Under the pieces are notes generated by a model. That model was not told the origin of the DNA. It did not search any database and saw nothing but the letters and a program-made list of their open reading frames with translations. This document shows positions 43,576 through 51,627 of a DNA stretch of 64,000 nt, one piece after another. The stretch spans positions 1,426,001-1,490,000 of the forward strand of contig NZ_CP043575.1 of the NCBI RefSeq assembly GCF_014076495.1. Reading direction: 5' to 3'. The stretch's first letter is position 1. The number at the start of each line of letters is the position of its first letter. This stretch comes from Comamonas koreensis. Its GTDB lineage: Bacteria; Pseudomonadota; Gammaproteobacteria; Burkholderiales; Burkholderiaceae_C. The position numbers were made by a program, and so were the translations under genes.

Positions 43576-44613
43576 ATGCAACAACAAAACCCCCATCACC
43601 ACAAAGCGCAGGGCGCATGGCGTGCCGGCACCGCAGGCAAACGGCGTGTGCTGCTGGCGGCAACGGCTGCGCTGGCATGGGCAGCGGTGGGCGCTCCCCA
43701 GGCCTGGGCACAGGCCAGCACCGCCAACTGGCCGAGCAAGCCCATCACCTTTGTGGTGCCCCAGGCGCCCGGCGGTGCCAATGATGTGATTGCCCGCGCG
43801 ATTGCGCAGGGCCTGGGCCAGTCGCTGGGGCAGCCGGTGATTGTGGAGAACCGGGCAGGGGCCAATGGCAATGTGGGCACCAGCCAGGTGGCGCGCAGCG
43901 CGGCCGATGGCTACACCTTTTTGGTGACCGCGCAAAGCGCCTACACGATCAACCCGGCGCTCTACAGCTCGGTGCCGTTTGACCCGATCAAGGATTTCAC
44001 GCCGGTGATGCAGCTGGCAGTCGCCCCGTATTTGCTGGTGGTGAACCCGAATTTTCCGGCCAAGAACCTGGACGAACTGGTGGCCTATGCCAAGCAGCAC
44101 CCCGGCAAGGTCGAGTACGCATCGGCCGGCAATGGCACCTTGAACCATTTGCTGGGCGAGATGCTGAAAAAGCAAAAGGGTGTGGACCTGCTGCATGTGC
44201 CCTACAAGGGCGCCTCGGCCGCTGCCACCGATGTGGTGGCCGGCCAGCTGCCGATGACCTTTGGCAGCTTTCCCGGCGTGATGCCCTTTGTCAGCAGCGG
44301 CAAGCTGCGGGTGCTGGGCGTGGCCTCGGACAAGCCCACGCAGCTCGCGCCCGAGATCGTGCCACTGGGCAAGGGCCTGGCTGTTACCAGCTGGTATGGG
44401 CTGTTTGCGCCGGCCGGCACGCCCGAGACCGTCGTCGTGCGCCTGCATGCCGCCATCACCAAGGTGCTGGCCACGCCGGTGATGACCGAGCGCCTGAAGA
44501 CCTTGGGCGCCGAATCGGTGGTGTCCACGCCGCAGAGCTTCAAGGCCAGCCTGCCGGCCGAGCTGGCCTACTGGAAGCAGGTGGTGCAGGACTCGGGAGC
44601 GCACATTGACTGA
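43576..44613 (+). CDS. TctC/Bug-family periplasmic binding protein
   Basis: 345 residues, exported by a Sec-type signal (RRVLLAATAALAWAAVGAPQAWA). Bug motifs: WPSKPITFVVPQAPGGANDVIARAIA, VIVENRAGANGNVG, LDELVAYAKQHPGKVEYASAGNGTLNHL and VPYKGASAAATDVVAGQLPM. Bug proteins bind carboxylates, amino acids and other small solutes. ATG 43576 has AAGGAG upstream. It overlaps the peptidase gene start by 8 bp, so its ligand may be a peptide or D-amino acid product. Confidence 0.9.
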   Translation: MQQQNPHHHKAQGAWRAGTAGKRRVLLAATAALAWAAVGAPQAWAQASTANWPSKPITFVVPQAPGGANDVIARAIAQGLGQSLGQPVIVENRAGANGNVGTSQVARSAADGYTFLVTAQSAYTINPALYSSVPFDPIKDFTPVMQLAVAPYLLVVNPNFPAKNLDELVAYAKQHPGKVEYASAGNGTLNHLLGEMLKKQKGVDLLHVPYKGASAAATDVVAGQLPMTFGSFPGVMPFVSSGKLRVLGVASDKPTQLAPEIVPLGKGLAVTSWYGLFAPAGTPETVVVRLHAAITKVLATPVMTERLKTLGAESVVSTPQSFKASLPAELAYWKQVVQDSGAHID

Positions 44614-45700
44614 ACCCCAAGACTCGGCGCCGCTGGCCGCCTGCCAGCAACTGCCCGTGGTCGGCCTGCTGCCTGCGGGCCCGCGCAATGCGATCACCGA
44701 TGTGGCGGGCCTGCGCCTGGGGCACTGCACGGTGGCCGATGGCGATCTGCAGACAGGGGTAACCGTGCTGATACCGCCGCTGGACAACCCCTTTATGCAC
44801 AAATTGCCAGCGGGCCTGGCCGTTATCAATGGCTTTGGCAAAAGCGCCGGCCTGGTGCAACTGGCCGAGCTGGGCCAGATTGAAACGCCGATTGCGCTGA
44901 CCAACACCTTTGGCGTCTCGGCCGTGGTGCAGGCGCAGATTGCGCAGTGCATTGCCGCCAACCCCGAATGCGGCCGCAGCCTGCCGACGGTGAATGCGCT
45001 GGTGCTGGAATGCAATGACGGTTACCTGAGCGATATCCAGCGCATGGCAGTGGGGCCGGAACACTACCAGGCGGCGCTGGACAGAGCCTCACCCGAAGTA
45101 GTGCAGGGCGCGGTGGGCGCGGGCCGGGGCATGTCGAGCTTTCGGCTCAAGGGCGGCATCGGCAGCGCATCGCGCCTGGTCACACTGGGCGAGCAGCGCT
45201 ATACCGTGGGCGCGCTGGTGCTGGCCAATATGGGCAAGCTGGCCGATCTGCGCTGGGGCGGCCAGGCGGTGGGCGCGGCGCTGGAGCGGCGTCTGCAGGC
45301 CAAGCTGGCGGCGGGCATACCAGCTGGCAGCGCAGCGGGCGATGGCGTCGACAAAGGCAGCATCATCATGCTGCTGGCCACCGATGCGCCGCTGGACAGC
45401 CGCCAGCTCAGCCGCGTGGCGCGGCGTGCCGCTGCCGGCCTGGCCAATACGGGATCCTGCTACGGCCACGGCAGCGGCGATATTGCGCTGGCGTTCTCGA
45501 CCGCCTACACCGTGCCGGCCGATGCGGCCGCGCCGATGCCGGCGCTGGCGATGCTGCATGAGGCGCAGCTCGACCCGCTGTTCCGCGCGGCGGCGGATGC
45601 GGTGGAGCAATCGATTTTGAATGCGCTGTGGCATGCGCAGAGCGTGCAAGGGCGTGACGGCCACCAGCGTTGGGGTCTGCAAGAACTGTGCAAGGACTGA
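44606..45700 (+). CDS. P1-family aminopeptidase (DmpA/BapA-like)
   Basis: A 364-residue Ntn-hydrolase that self-cleaves into two chains. The N-terminal part has RNAITDVAGLRLGHCTVADG and LPAGLAVINGFGKSAGL. The autoproteolysis site is likely Gly-Ser in DKGSIIMLLATDAPLDSRQL, with the new N-terminal Ser as nucleophile. Family members release D- or beta-amino acids from peptides. The start is TTG 44606, overlapping the Bug gene; there is no in-frame ATG close by. Followed 5 bp later by an M55 D-aminopeptidase gene. Confidence 0.88.
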   Translation: MTEPQDSAPLAACQQLPVVGLLPAGPRNAITDVAGLRLGHCTVADGDLQTGVTVLIPPLDNPFMHKLPAGLAVINGFGKSAGLVQLAELGQIETPIALTNTFGVSAVVQAQIAQCIAANPECGRSLPTVNALVLECNDGYLSDIQRMAVGPEHYQAALDRASPEVVQGAVGAGRGMSSFRLKGGIGSASRLVTLGEQRYTVGALVLANMGKLADLRWGGQAVGAALERRLQAKLAAGIPAGSAAGDGVDKGSIIMLLATDAPLDSRQLSRVARRAAAGLANTGSCYGHGSGDIALAFSTAYTVPADAAAPMPALAMLHEAQLDPLFRAAADAVEQSILNALWHAQSVQGRDGHQRWGLQELCKD

Positions 45701-45704
45701 GGCG

Positions 45705-46523
45705 ATGAAAGTACTGATTTCTGTCGATATCGAAGGCGTGGCCGGTGTCTACCACCCCGAGCAGGTGCGAGCGGGCAACCCCGAGTATGAGCGCGCGCGC
45801 CGCCTGATGGCCCAGGAGGCCAATGCCGCCGTCGAAGGCGCTTTTGCCGCTGGCGCGCTCGAGGTCTATGTCAATGACTCGCATGGCGGCTTTCGCAATA
45901 TGCCGCCCGATCTGCTCGATGCGCGCGCCCAGGTCATCCAGGGCAAACCGCGCTACCTGAGCATGGTCGCTGGCGTGGAGCTGGGGGTGGAAGCGGTCTG
46001 CATGGTCGGCTACCACTCACGCGCGCAGGGCCGGGGCATTCTGGCCCACACGATCAACAGCTTTGCGTTTGCCAGCATCCATATCAATGGGCAGGAGGCC
46101 AGCGAGGCCAGCCTTTACGGCGCCTTGGCAGGCGCCTATGGCGCGCCGGTGGTGATGCTGGCTGGCGATGATGTGCTGCGCGAGGAGAACCAGGCGATCT
46201 TCCCGCAGGCGGTGTTTGTACAGACCAAGCGCGCCACCGGCCAGGGCAGCGGCATCAGCCTCTCGCCTGAGCAGGCGCAAAAAGCCATCCGCGCCGGGGT
46301 GGAGCAGGGCCTGGCCGGGCGCGGGCGCTGCCAGCCACTGCACACCGCCAGCCCGGTGCAGGTGCAGATTGTCGCCACCTCGCCCGGCATGGCCGATCTG
46401 TTCTGCCAGTGGCCGACGCTGGAGCGGGTCGATGGCCGCACGGTACGTTTTAGCGCGCCGGACATCGAATCGGCGGTGCGCATGACCAATTGCCTCTCGG
46501 CCATGTCCAGCATGCTGCGCTGA
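45705..46523 (+). CDS. M55-family D-aminopeptidase (DppA-like)
   Basis: 272 residues. Zinc ligands of the DppA fold are in place: VLISVDIEGVAG (Asp8, Glu10), VYVNDSHGGFRNM (His), VGYHSRAQ (His) and INGQEASEASLYGA (Glu). The enzyme removes N-terminal D-amino acids, e.g. from cell-wall peptides. It is the third gene of Bug / P1 peptidase / M55, which together suggest scavenging of D-amino-acid peptides. ATG 45705. Confidence 0.9.
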   Translation: MKVLISVDIEGVAGVYHPEQVRAGNPEYERARRLMAQEANAAVEGAFAAGALEVYVNDSHGGFRNMPPDLLDARAQVIQGKPRYLSMVAGVELGVEAVCMVGYHSRAQGRGILAHTINSFAFASIHINGQEASEASLYGALAGAYGAPVVMLAGDDVLREENQAIFPQAVFVQTKRATGQGSGISLSPEQAQKAIRAGVEQGLAGRGRCQPLHTASPVQVQIVATSPGMADLFCQWPTLERVDGRTVRFSAPDIESAVRMTNCLSAMSSMLR

Positions 46524-46601
46524 GCGGCGCTGGGGCAGGCCCCCGGCTGGCATGGCATGAAACCTGCTGGGTAGAGCGCTCAACATCGGTGGTGCGCGTT
46601 T

Positions 46602-47918
46602 ATGAAGTCTTCCCTGCATTTTCTGGTCGCTGCTCGCCAGCATGAGATGGCCGCGCTGGAGCAGCTGGGTAAGGCCTGCTCGCTGGTGGTAGCGATGTCC
46701 TCGCTGGTGCATGCGCTGCAAAAGGAGCGCGGGCTGTCGAACATGGTGCTGGCCAGCGGCGGCGCGCAGGGCGCCGAGCTGCTGGCGCCCCAGCGCCTGC
46801 TGGCGGATGCGCAGATCGCCCACGTGCGCGATGAGCTCGATCGCCTGGGCCCACACCCCTCCGGCGGCAGCGGCGCGCGGCTGTGCAATGCGATTGCCTA
46901 TACCTTGCAAGGCGTGGCGGCGCTGCCTGCGCTGCGCGCCCAGGTGCAGGCCGGGCGGCTCACGCCCTCCGCCTGTACCGACGCCTTTGCGCGCCTGATT
47001 GCCGGCTGTCTGTCCGTCGTGTTTGAGGCGGCCGACAGCGCCAATGAGCCCGAGATATCGCGCATGCTGGTGGCCCTGTTTCACCTGATGCAGGGCAAGG
47101 AGCTGGCCGGGCAGGAGCGCGCCTGCGGCACCAGCGCCTTTGCCTCAGGCCAGCTGCAGCCCAGTGCCCGGGCGCAGTGGCTGCATTTGATCGAGTCGCA
47201 GGAGCGCTGTTTTGAGGTGTTTGCCAGCCTGGCCACGCCGCGCGTGCTGGTGCTGTGGCAGGCCCATATGGCGGGCGACACCGACATGGCGGCGGTGGAG
47301 CGCATGCGCCGCGTGGCCCATACCGCGAGCGGATCGAGCCTGAGCCGCAGCTGGAGCGCCGACTGGTTTGCCGCCTGCAGCCACCGGCTCGATGCCTTGC
47401 ATGGGGTGGAGACCTTGGTCGCGCAGGAGCTGCAGGTGCTGTGCCTGCACAAGCTGCAGGCGCAGGAACAAGCGCTGGCGGCCTTGCAGGCGTTGCCACC
47501 GGGCGCTGAACCTGCCCAAGAGGGCGCAGAGGGCGCTGAGGGCAGCGAAGCCGGCATGGCCTTTTTTGAGGCCTCGGCACCGCCCGATACCTGGTCGCTC
47601 GATGCCGTGGGCGCGCCGGCGCTGGGGCGCGATATCCTGTCGCTGGTGCAGCAGCAATCGCAGCGGCTGCAGACCATGCAGAGCCAGATCCAGGAGGCGC
47701 GCACTGCGCTGCACGAGCGCAAGACCCTGGAGCGCGCCAAGGGTCTGCTGATGGCCCAGCACCAGCTCAGCGAGAGCGATGCCTACCAGCTGCTGCGCCA
47801 GACGGCGATGAACCAGAACAAGCGCATGCTGGAGGTGGCCGAGGCCGTGCTGGCGATGGCGGCCTTGGTGCCCCAAGCCCCTGCAGCGCCCGCAGGCCCT
47901 GCTGCAGCTGAGCGCTAG
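46602..47918 (+). CDS. nasR: NasR-type nitrate/nitrite-responsive antiterminator (NIT-ANTAR)
   Basis: A 438-residue RNA-binding regulator. The N-terminal ~330 residues are the all-helical NIT nitrate/nitrite-sensing domain (LVVAMSSLVHALQKERGLSNMVLA, FARLIAGCLSVVFEAAD, MSVxHLMQGKELAGQERACG-like helix). The C-terminal ANTAR domain is LHERKTLERAKGLLMAQHQL and SDAYQLLRQTAMNQNKRMLE. In Klebsiella, NasR binds hairpins in the nasF leader to prevent termination. Two leaders with hexaloop hairpins and terminators lie downstream here (48086-48186, 51499-51606), before nrtA and nirB, which makes the role strongly supported. Confidence 0.9.
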   Translation: MKSSLHFLVAARQHEMAALEQLGKACSLVVAMSSLVHALQKERGLSNMVLASGGAQGAELLAPQRLLADAQIAHVRDELDRLGPHPSGGSGARLCNAIAYTLQGVAALPALRAQVQAGRLTPSACTDAFARLIAGCLSVVFEAADSANEPEISRMLVALFHLMQGKELAGQERACGTSAFASGQLQPSARAQWLHLIESQERCFEVFASLATPRVLVLWQAHMAGDTDMAAVERMRRVAHTASGSSLSRSWSADWFAACSHRLDALHGVETLVAQELQVLCLHKLQAQEQALAALQALPPGAEPAQEGAEGAEGSEAGMAFFEASAPPDTWSLDAVGAPALGRDILSLVQQQSQRLQTMQSQIQEARTALHERKTLERAKGLLMAQHQLSESDAYQLLRQTAMNQNKRMLEVAEAVLAMAALVPQAPAAPAGPAAAER

Positions 47919-47968
47919 CAGCTTTCCGCCCGCGCACCAAAGCATGGCAGCCGTTGGCCCGCAGGCTG

Positions 47969-47987
47969 CTGCAATGCACCATTGCAG
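47969..47987. promoter_or_regulatory. Candidate enhancer palindrome for the nrt promoter
   Basis: CTGCAATG-CAC-CATTGCAG, a perfect 8-bp inverted repeat about 95 bp before the sigma-54 transcription start, contains the NtrC half-site TGCACCA. A candidate NtrC site; only one half fits consensus. Confidence 0.4.
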
Positions 47988-48054
47988 GGATCCGGGCCGG
48001 TGTGCAGCGCCGGCCCAGGTTGGCTCTTCAGAGGGAAGCACTGCAATTTTTGAA

Positions 48055-48071
48055 TTGGCATGGAATATGCA
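48055..48071 (+). promoter_or_regulatory. Sigma-54 promoter of nrt operon
   Basis: TTGGCATGGAATATGCA: GG and GC are separated by exactly 10 bases, as in the -24/-12 consensus. Start expected near 48082, just before the leader hairpins. Confidence 0.75.
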
Positions 48072-48085
48072 TTGATCTTCCCAAC

Positions 48086-48186
48086 CAGGCCAAAGGCGGC
48101 CTGTTTCCGGTAATCGCGAGTTATTTCGGGACAACGGCGTCCCTTTCCTGATGGTGCAAGCCCTCAGCGAAAGGACGCCGTTTTTT
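48086..48186 (+). promoter_or_regulatory. nrt leader: ANTAR hairpin plus terminator (attenuator)
   Basis: Hairpin CAGGCC-AAAGGC-GGCCTG (48086-48103) has a six-base loop with A first and G fourth, the hallmark of ANTAR targets. A weaker stem-loop (CCGGTAA/TTATTTCGG) follows at 48107-48129. Then AACGGCGTCC-(C)-TTTC (48133-48147) pairs with GAAAGGACGCCGTT (48169-48182), followed by a T-run: an intrinsic terminator 42 bp before nrtA. NasR binding would allow readthrough. Confidence 0.75.
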
Positions 48187-48227
48187 GTTTTTGGAATCTG
48201 CAACGCCTTCGATGGAGTTTGACAAGA

Positions 48228-49523
48228 ATGACGATACGCCCCACCCCTGACACCGCCCCGGCGGCAGAGGCTTCGCCCGCTTCTTCGCCGCTGGCCGGCC
48301 GCCGTCAGTTCTTGCGCCATGGCGCCCAGGCAGCGGCAGCCACCTTTGTCTACAGCGCGCTGGGCCACCAGGGCGTCTGGGCCGCCGGCTCGGATGCGCC
48401 GGAGAAAAAAGAGGTCAATATCGGCTTTATCCCGCTGACCGACTGCGCCAGCGTGGTGATGGCCTCGGTGCTGGGCCTGGACCAGAAGTACGGCGTCAAG
48501 ATCACGCCGACCAAGGAAGCGAGCTGGGCCGGCGTGCGCGACAAGCTGGTCAATGGCGACCTGGACTTTGCCCATGTGCTCTATGGCCTGGTCTATGGCG
48601 TGCAGCTGGGCGTGGGCAGCCCGCAAAAGGACATGGCGGTGCTGATGACGCTCAACCGCAATGGCCAGGCGATCACCCTGTCCAAGAAGCTGGCCGACAA
48701 GGGCGCCGTCGATGCGGCGTCACTGGCCAAGCTGATGGGCGCGGAAAAGCGCGAATACACCTTTGCGCAGACCTTTCCGACCGGCACCCATGCGATGTGG
48801 CTGTACTACTGGCTGGCGAGCGCGGGCATCCACCCGCTCAAGGATGCGAAAGTGATCACCGTGCCGCCGCCGCAGATGGTGGCCAATATGCGCGTGGGCA
48901 ATATGGATGGCTTTTGCGTGGGCGAGCCCTGGGGTCACCGCGCGATCATGGATGGCATCGGCATCACGGCCATCACCACCCAGGACATCTGGCGCGACCA
49001 CCCGGAAAAGGTGCTGGGCTGCACGCAGGACTTTGTCAGCCGCCACCCCAACACCGCGCGCGCGGTGACCATGGCGATTCTGGAGGCGGGCCGCTGGATC
49101 GATGCCAGCTTGCAGAACAAGCAGAAGATGGCCGAGACCATTGCCGGCAAGGCCTATGTGAACACCAGCGTCGATGCCATCAACCAGCGCATTCTGGGCC
49201 GCTACCAAAATGGCCTGGGCAAGACCTGGGACGACCCCAACCACATGAAGTTTTTTGCCGAGGGCGAGGCCAGCTACCCCTACCTGTCCGATGGCATGTG
49301 GTTCCTCACCCAGCACAAGCGCTGGGGTTTGCTCAAGAGCCACCCCGACTACCTGGCTGTGGCCAAGAAGATCAACCAGACCGCCCTGTACAAGGAAGCG
49401 GCTGCGCAGCTGAAGATCGCCGTGCCCAAGTCGGACATGCGCAGCAGCCCGCTGATCGACGGCAAGGTCTGGGATGGCTCGGACCCCGCCAAGTACGCCG
49501 ACAGCTTTGCCATCAAGGCCTGA
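48228..49523 (+). CDS. nrtA: Nitrate ABC transporter, substrate-binding protein (NrtA/NasF)
   Basis: 431 residues. A Tat signal (GRRQFLRHGAQAAAATFVY ... GVWAA) fits the export route known for many NrtA-type proteins. The mature protein matches the NrtA/CmpA family: VNIGFIPLTDCASVVMA, KYGVKITPTKEASWAGVRDKL, LDFAHVLYGLVYGVQLG, and MRVGNMDGFCVGEPWGHRAI. Binds nitrate/nitrite in the periplasm. ATG 48228 lies after the attenuator. First gene of nrtA-nrtB-nrtD-like transport operon. Confidence 0.93.
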   Translation: MTIRPTPDTAPAAEASPASSPLAGRRQFLRHGAQAAAATFVYSALGHQGVWAAGSDAPEKKEVNIGFIPLTDCASVVMASVLGLDQKYGVKITPTKEASWAGVRDKLVNGDLDFAHVLYGLVYGVQLGVGSPQKDMAVLMTLNRNGQAITLSKKLADKGAVDAASLAKLMGAEKREYTFAQTFPTGTHAMWLYYWLASAGIHPLKDAKVITVPPPQMVANMRVGNMDGFCVGEPWGHRAIMDGIGITAITTQDIWRDHPEKVLGCTQDFVSRHPNTARAVTMAILEAGRWIDASLQNKQKMAETIAGKAYVNTSVDAINQRILGRYQNGLGKTWDDPNHMKFFAEGEASYPYLSDGMWFLTQHKRWGLLKSHPDYLAVAKKINQTALYKEAAAQLKIAVPKSDMRSSPLIDGKVWDGSDPAKYADSFAIKA

Positions 49524-49536
49524 CAAGGAGAGCCCC

Positions 49537-50502
49537 ATGCCCGCTGCATTGCGAGAGAGTGTTTCGCCCCTGCCCACGCCGGCCCCGGCCGAGCGCAAAG
49601 TGTTGTCCATCCATGAGCACATGGCGCGGAGTTTGCCGGTGGTAGCGGGCAGCCAGCCTGCTGCTGCCACGCCTGCCGTGCCTGCCGCCGCCAAGCGCGA
49701 TATGGCTGCCCTTTGGCAGCAGCGCTTTGGCGCGCTGGTGCAAAGCCTGCTGCCGCCGGTGCTGGGCTTTGGCCTGCTGCTGGTGCTGTGGTCCATCGTC
49801 GCCCAGGGCAACCCCGGCATTCCGGGCCCGCAGGAGACCTGGGCCCAGGCGCAGGAGATCTTCCGCGATCCCTTCTACCGCAACGGCCCCAATGACCAGG
49901 GCGTGGGCTGGAATGTGCTGGCCTCGCTGCAGCGGGTGAGCATCGGCTTTGGGCTGGCGGCACTGGTCGGCATTCCGCTGGGCTTTGTCATTGGCCGCTT
50001 TGACTTTCTCTCGCGCATGTTCAACCCGGTGATCAGCCTGCTGCGCCCGGTGTCGCCGCTGGCCTGGCTGCCCATTGGCCTGCTGGTGTTCAAGGGCGCG
50101 AACCCGGCGGCAATCTGGACCATCTTTATCTGCTCGATCTGGCCGATGGTGATCAACACGGCGGTGGGCGTGCAGCGCGTGCCGCAGGACTATATGAATG
50201 TGGCGCGGGTGCTGAACCTGAGCGAATGGAAGATTGCCACGACCATCCTCTTCCCCGCCGTGCTGCCCTATATGCTGACGGGCGTGCGCCTGGCAGTCGG
50301 CACCGCCTGGCTGGTGATCGTCGCTGCTGAGATGCTGACCGGTGGCGTGGGCATTGGCTTCTGGGTCTGGGACGAGTGGAACAACCTCAATGTCAAGAAC
50401 ATCATCATTGCGATCTTTGTCATCGGCCTGGTCGGCCTGCTGCTGGAATGGGCGCTGATCCGCCTGGCCTCGGCATTCACTTTTGAGGAGGTCAAGGCAT
50501 GA
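49537..50502 (+). CDS. nrtB: Nitrate ABC transporter permease (NrtB)
   Basis: 321 residues. A hydrophilic ~60-residue N-terminus precedes six helices typical of the nitrate/sulfonate/bicarbonate permease family: VLGFGLLLVLWSIVA, LPIGLLVFKGANPAAIWTIFICS and the EAA loop RVLNLSEWKIATTILFPAVLPY. The nitrate subtype is favoured by WLVIVAAEMLTGGVGIGFWVWD. AAGGAG lies before ATG 49537; the gene overlaps the ATPase gene start by 4 bp. Confidence 0.92.
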   Translation: MPAALRESVSPLPTPAPAERKVLSIHEHMARSLPVVAGSQPAAATPAVPAAAKRDMAALWQQRFGALVQSLLPPVLGFGLLLVLWSIVAQGNPGIPGPQETWAQAQEIFRDPFYRNGPNDQGVGWNVLASLQRVSIGFGLAALVGIPLGFVIGRFDFLSRMFNPVISLLRPVSPLAWLPIGLLVFKGANPAAIWTIFICSIWPMVINTAVGVQRVPQDYMNVARVLNLSEWKIATTILFPAVLPYMLTGVRLAVGTAWLVIVAAEMLTGGVGIGFWVWDEWNNLNVKNIIIAIFVIGLVGLLLEWALIRLASAFTFEEVKA

Positions 50503-51332
50503 CGCCCAATACGCCCAACATTCCCGCGACGCCCCAGGGCAAGTACATCGAGATCCAGCAGGTGGCGCAAAGCTTCAAGACCGCCAAGGGCCTGTTCCAG
50601 GCGCTGCAGGGCATCAACCTGGAGATTGCCCAGGGCGAGTTTGTCAGCCTGATCGGCCACTCGGGCTGCGGCAAATCGACCTTGCTGAACCTGATTGCCG
50701 GCCTCACCAGCCCCAGCGAAGGCACCTTGCTCTGCGCCAACCGCGAGATCAAGGGGCCGGGGCCGCAACGTGCCGTGGTGTTCCAGAACCATTCGCTGCT
50801 GCCCTGGCTCACCTGCTGGGCCAATGTACACCTGGCGGTGGAGCGGGTGTTTGGCGGGCGTGAGCGCAAGGCCCAGTTGGCTGCGCGTACCGATGCCGCG
50901 CTGGCACTGGTGGGCCTCACCCATGCAGCGCACAAGCGCCCCGGCGAGATATCGGGCGGCATGAAGCAGCGCGTGGGCATTGCCCGGGCGCTGTCGATGG
51001 AGCCGCAGGTGCTCTTGATGGACGAGCCCTTTGGCGCCCTCGATGCCTTGACCCGCGCCAAGCTGCAGGACGAGCTGCTGGAGATCGTTGCGCGCACGCG
51101 CAGCACCGTGGTGATGGTGACCCATGATGTGGACGAAGCCGTGCTGCTGTCCGACAAGATCGTGATGATGACCAATGGTCCTGCTGCGACGATTGGCGAG
51201 GTGCTGCCGGTGCCCTTGGCCCGCCCGCGCAACCGGGTCGCCTTGGCCGAGGATGCGCAGTACCAGGCCTGCCGCAAGGCGGTGATCGACTTTCTCTACA
51301 CCCGCCAGGCCCATGTGGAGAAGGTGGCCTGA
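50499..51332 (+). CDS. nrtD: Nitrate ABC transporter ATPase (NrtD-like)
   Basis: 277 residues. Walker A GHSGCGKSTL, Q-loop VVFQNHSLLPWLT, signature ISGGMKQRVGIARALS, Walker B VLLMDEPFGALD, H-loop VMVTHDVDEAV. Single-domain NrtD/TauB-type protein without the NrtC-like binding-protein extension. Coupled to nrtB (ATGA) and closed by a terminator, so the transporter is complete with three genes. Confidence 0.92.
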   Translation: MTPNTPNIPATPQGKYIEIQQVAQSFKTAKGLFQALQGINLEIAQGEFVSLIGHSGCGKSTLLNLIAGLTSPSEGTLLCANREIKGPGPQRAVVFQNHSLLPWLTCWANVHLAVERVFGGRERKAQLAARTDAALALVGLTHAAHKRPGEISGGMKQRVGIARALSMEPQVLLMDEPFGALDALTRAKLQDELLEIVARTRSTVVMVTHDVDEAVLLSDKIVMMTNGPAATIGEVLPVPLARPRNRVALAEDAQYQACRKAVIDFLYTRQAHVEKVA

Positions 51333-51355
51333 TAAAGCCTACTTAGCTAGCAACA

Positions 51356-51381
51356 GGCGCTCTATATGGAGCGCCTTTTTT
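51356..51381 (+). terminator. Intrinsic terminator after nrtD
   Basis: GGCGCTC (51356-51362), loop TATATG, GAGCGCC (51369-51375), then six T. Separates the transport and reductase operons. Confidence 0.9.
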
Positions 51382-51425
51382 GTGCACGCAAATGAGGCGA
51401 GGCGGCGCCTGAGCCGCACAAAAAA
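51376..51425. promoter_or_regulatory. Inverted repeat upstream of nirB promoter
   Basis: TTTTTTGTGC (51376-51385) and GCACAAAAAA (51416-51425) are a perfect 10-bp inverted repeat, with AGGCG/CGCCT nested inside. The TGTGCAC and GCACA words 45-90 bp before the sigma-54 element could form activator (NtrC-like) sites, or the structure is the extended right part of the terminator. Unproven. Confidence 0.4.
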
Positions 51426-51470
51426 TGTGCAGCGCTGAGTTCGGCTGCTGGGCGCTCCCCGCATGTCAAC

Positions 51471-51487
51471 TTGGTATGGAACTTGCA
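51471..51487 (+). promoter_or_regulatory. Sigma-54 promoter of nirBD-nasA-cobA
   Basis: TTGGTATGGAACTTGCA: GG-N10-GC spacing is exact and the TTGC box is perfect. Start expected near 51498, at the first leader hairpin. Confidence 0.8.
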
Positions 51488-51498
51488 TAGTCCTTGGC

Positions 51499-51606
51499 GT
51501 GGCCATGGCGGCCACCGGGTGGCGGTGCACAGTGGCGCTGCCGTCCAAAGACAAAGACGTCTATGCGCGCATGCCTGGCATGCGGCGCCTAGACGTCTTT
51601 TTTTTT
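51499..51606 (+). promoter_or_regulatory. nirB leader: paired ANTAR-type hairpins plus terminator
   Basis: Hairpin 1 is GTGGCC-ATGGC-GGCCAC (51499-51515). Hairpin 2 is GGCGGTGC-ACAGTG-GCGCTGCC (51521-51542): 8 pairs (two G-U) and a six-base loop with A first and G fourth. Then AAAGACGTCTA (51553-51563) pairs with TAGACGTCTTT (51590-51600) and a nine-T run follows: a strong terminator 22 bp before nirB. Layout matches the NasR-controlled nas leader and parallels the one before nrtA. Confidence 0.78.
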
Positions 51607-51627
51607 GTGCTGCCCACGGGAAACGCT

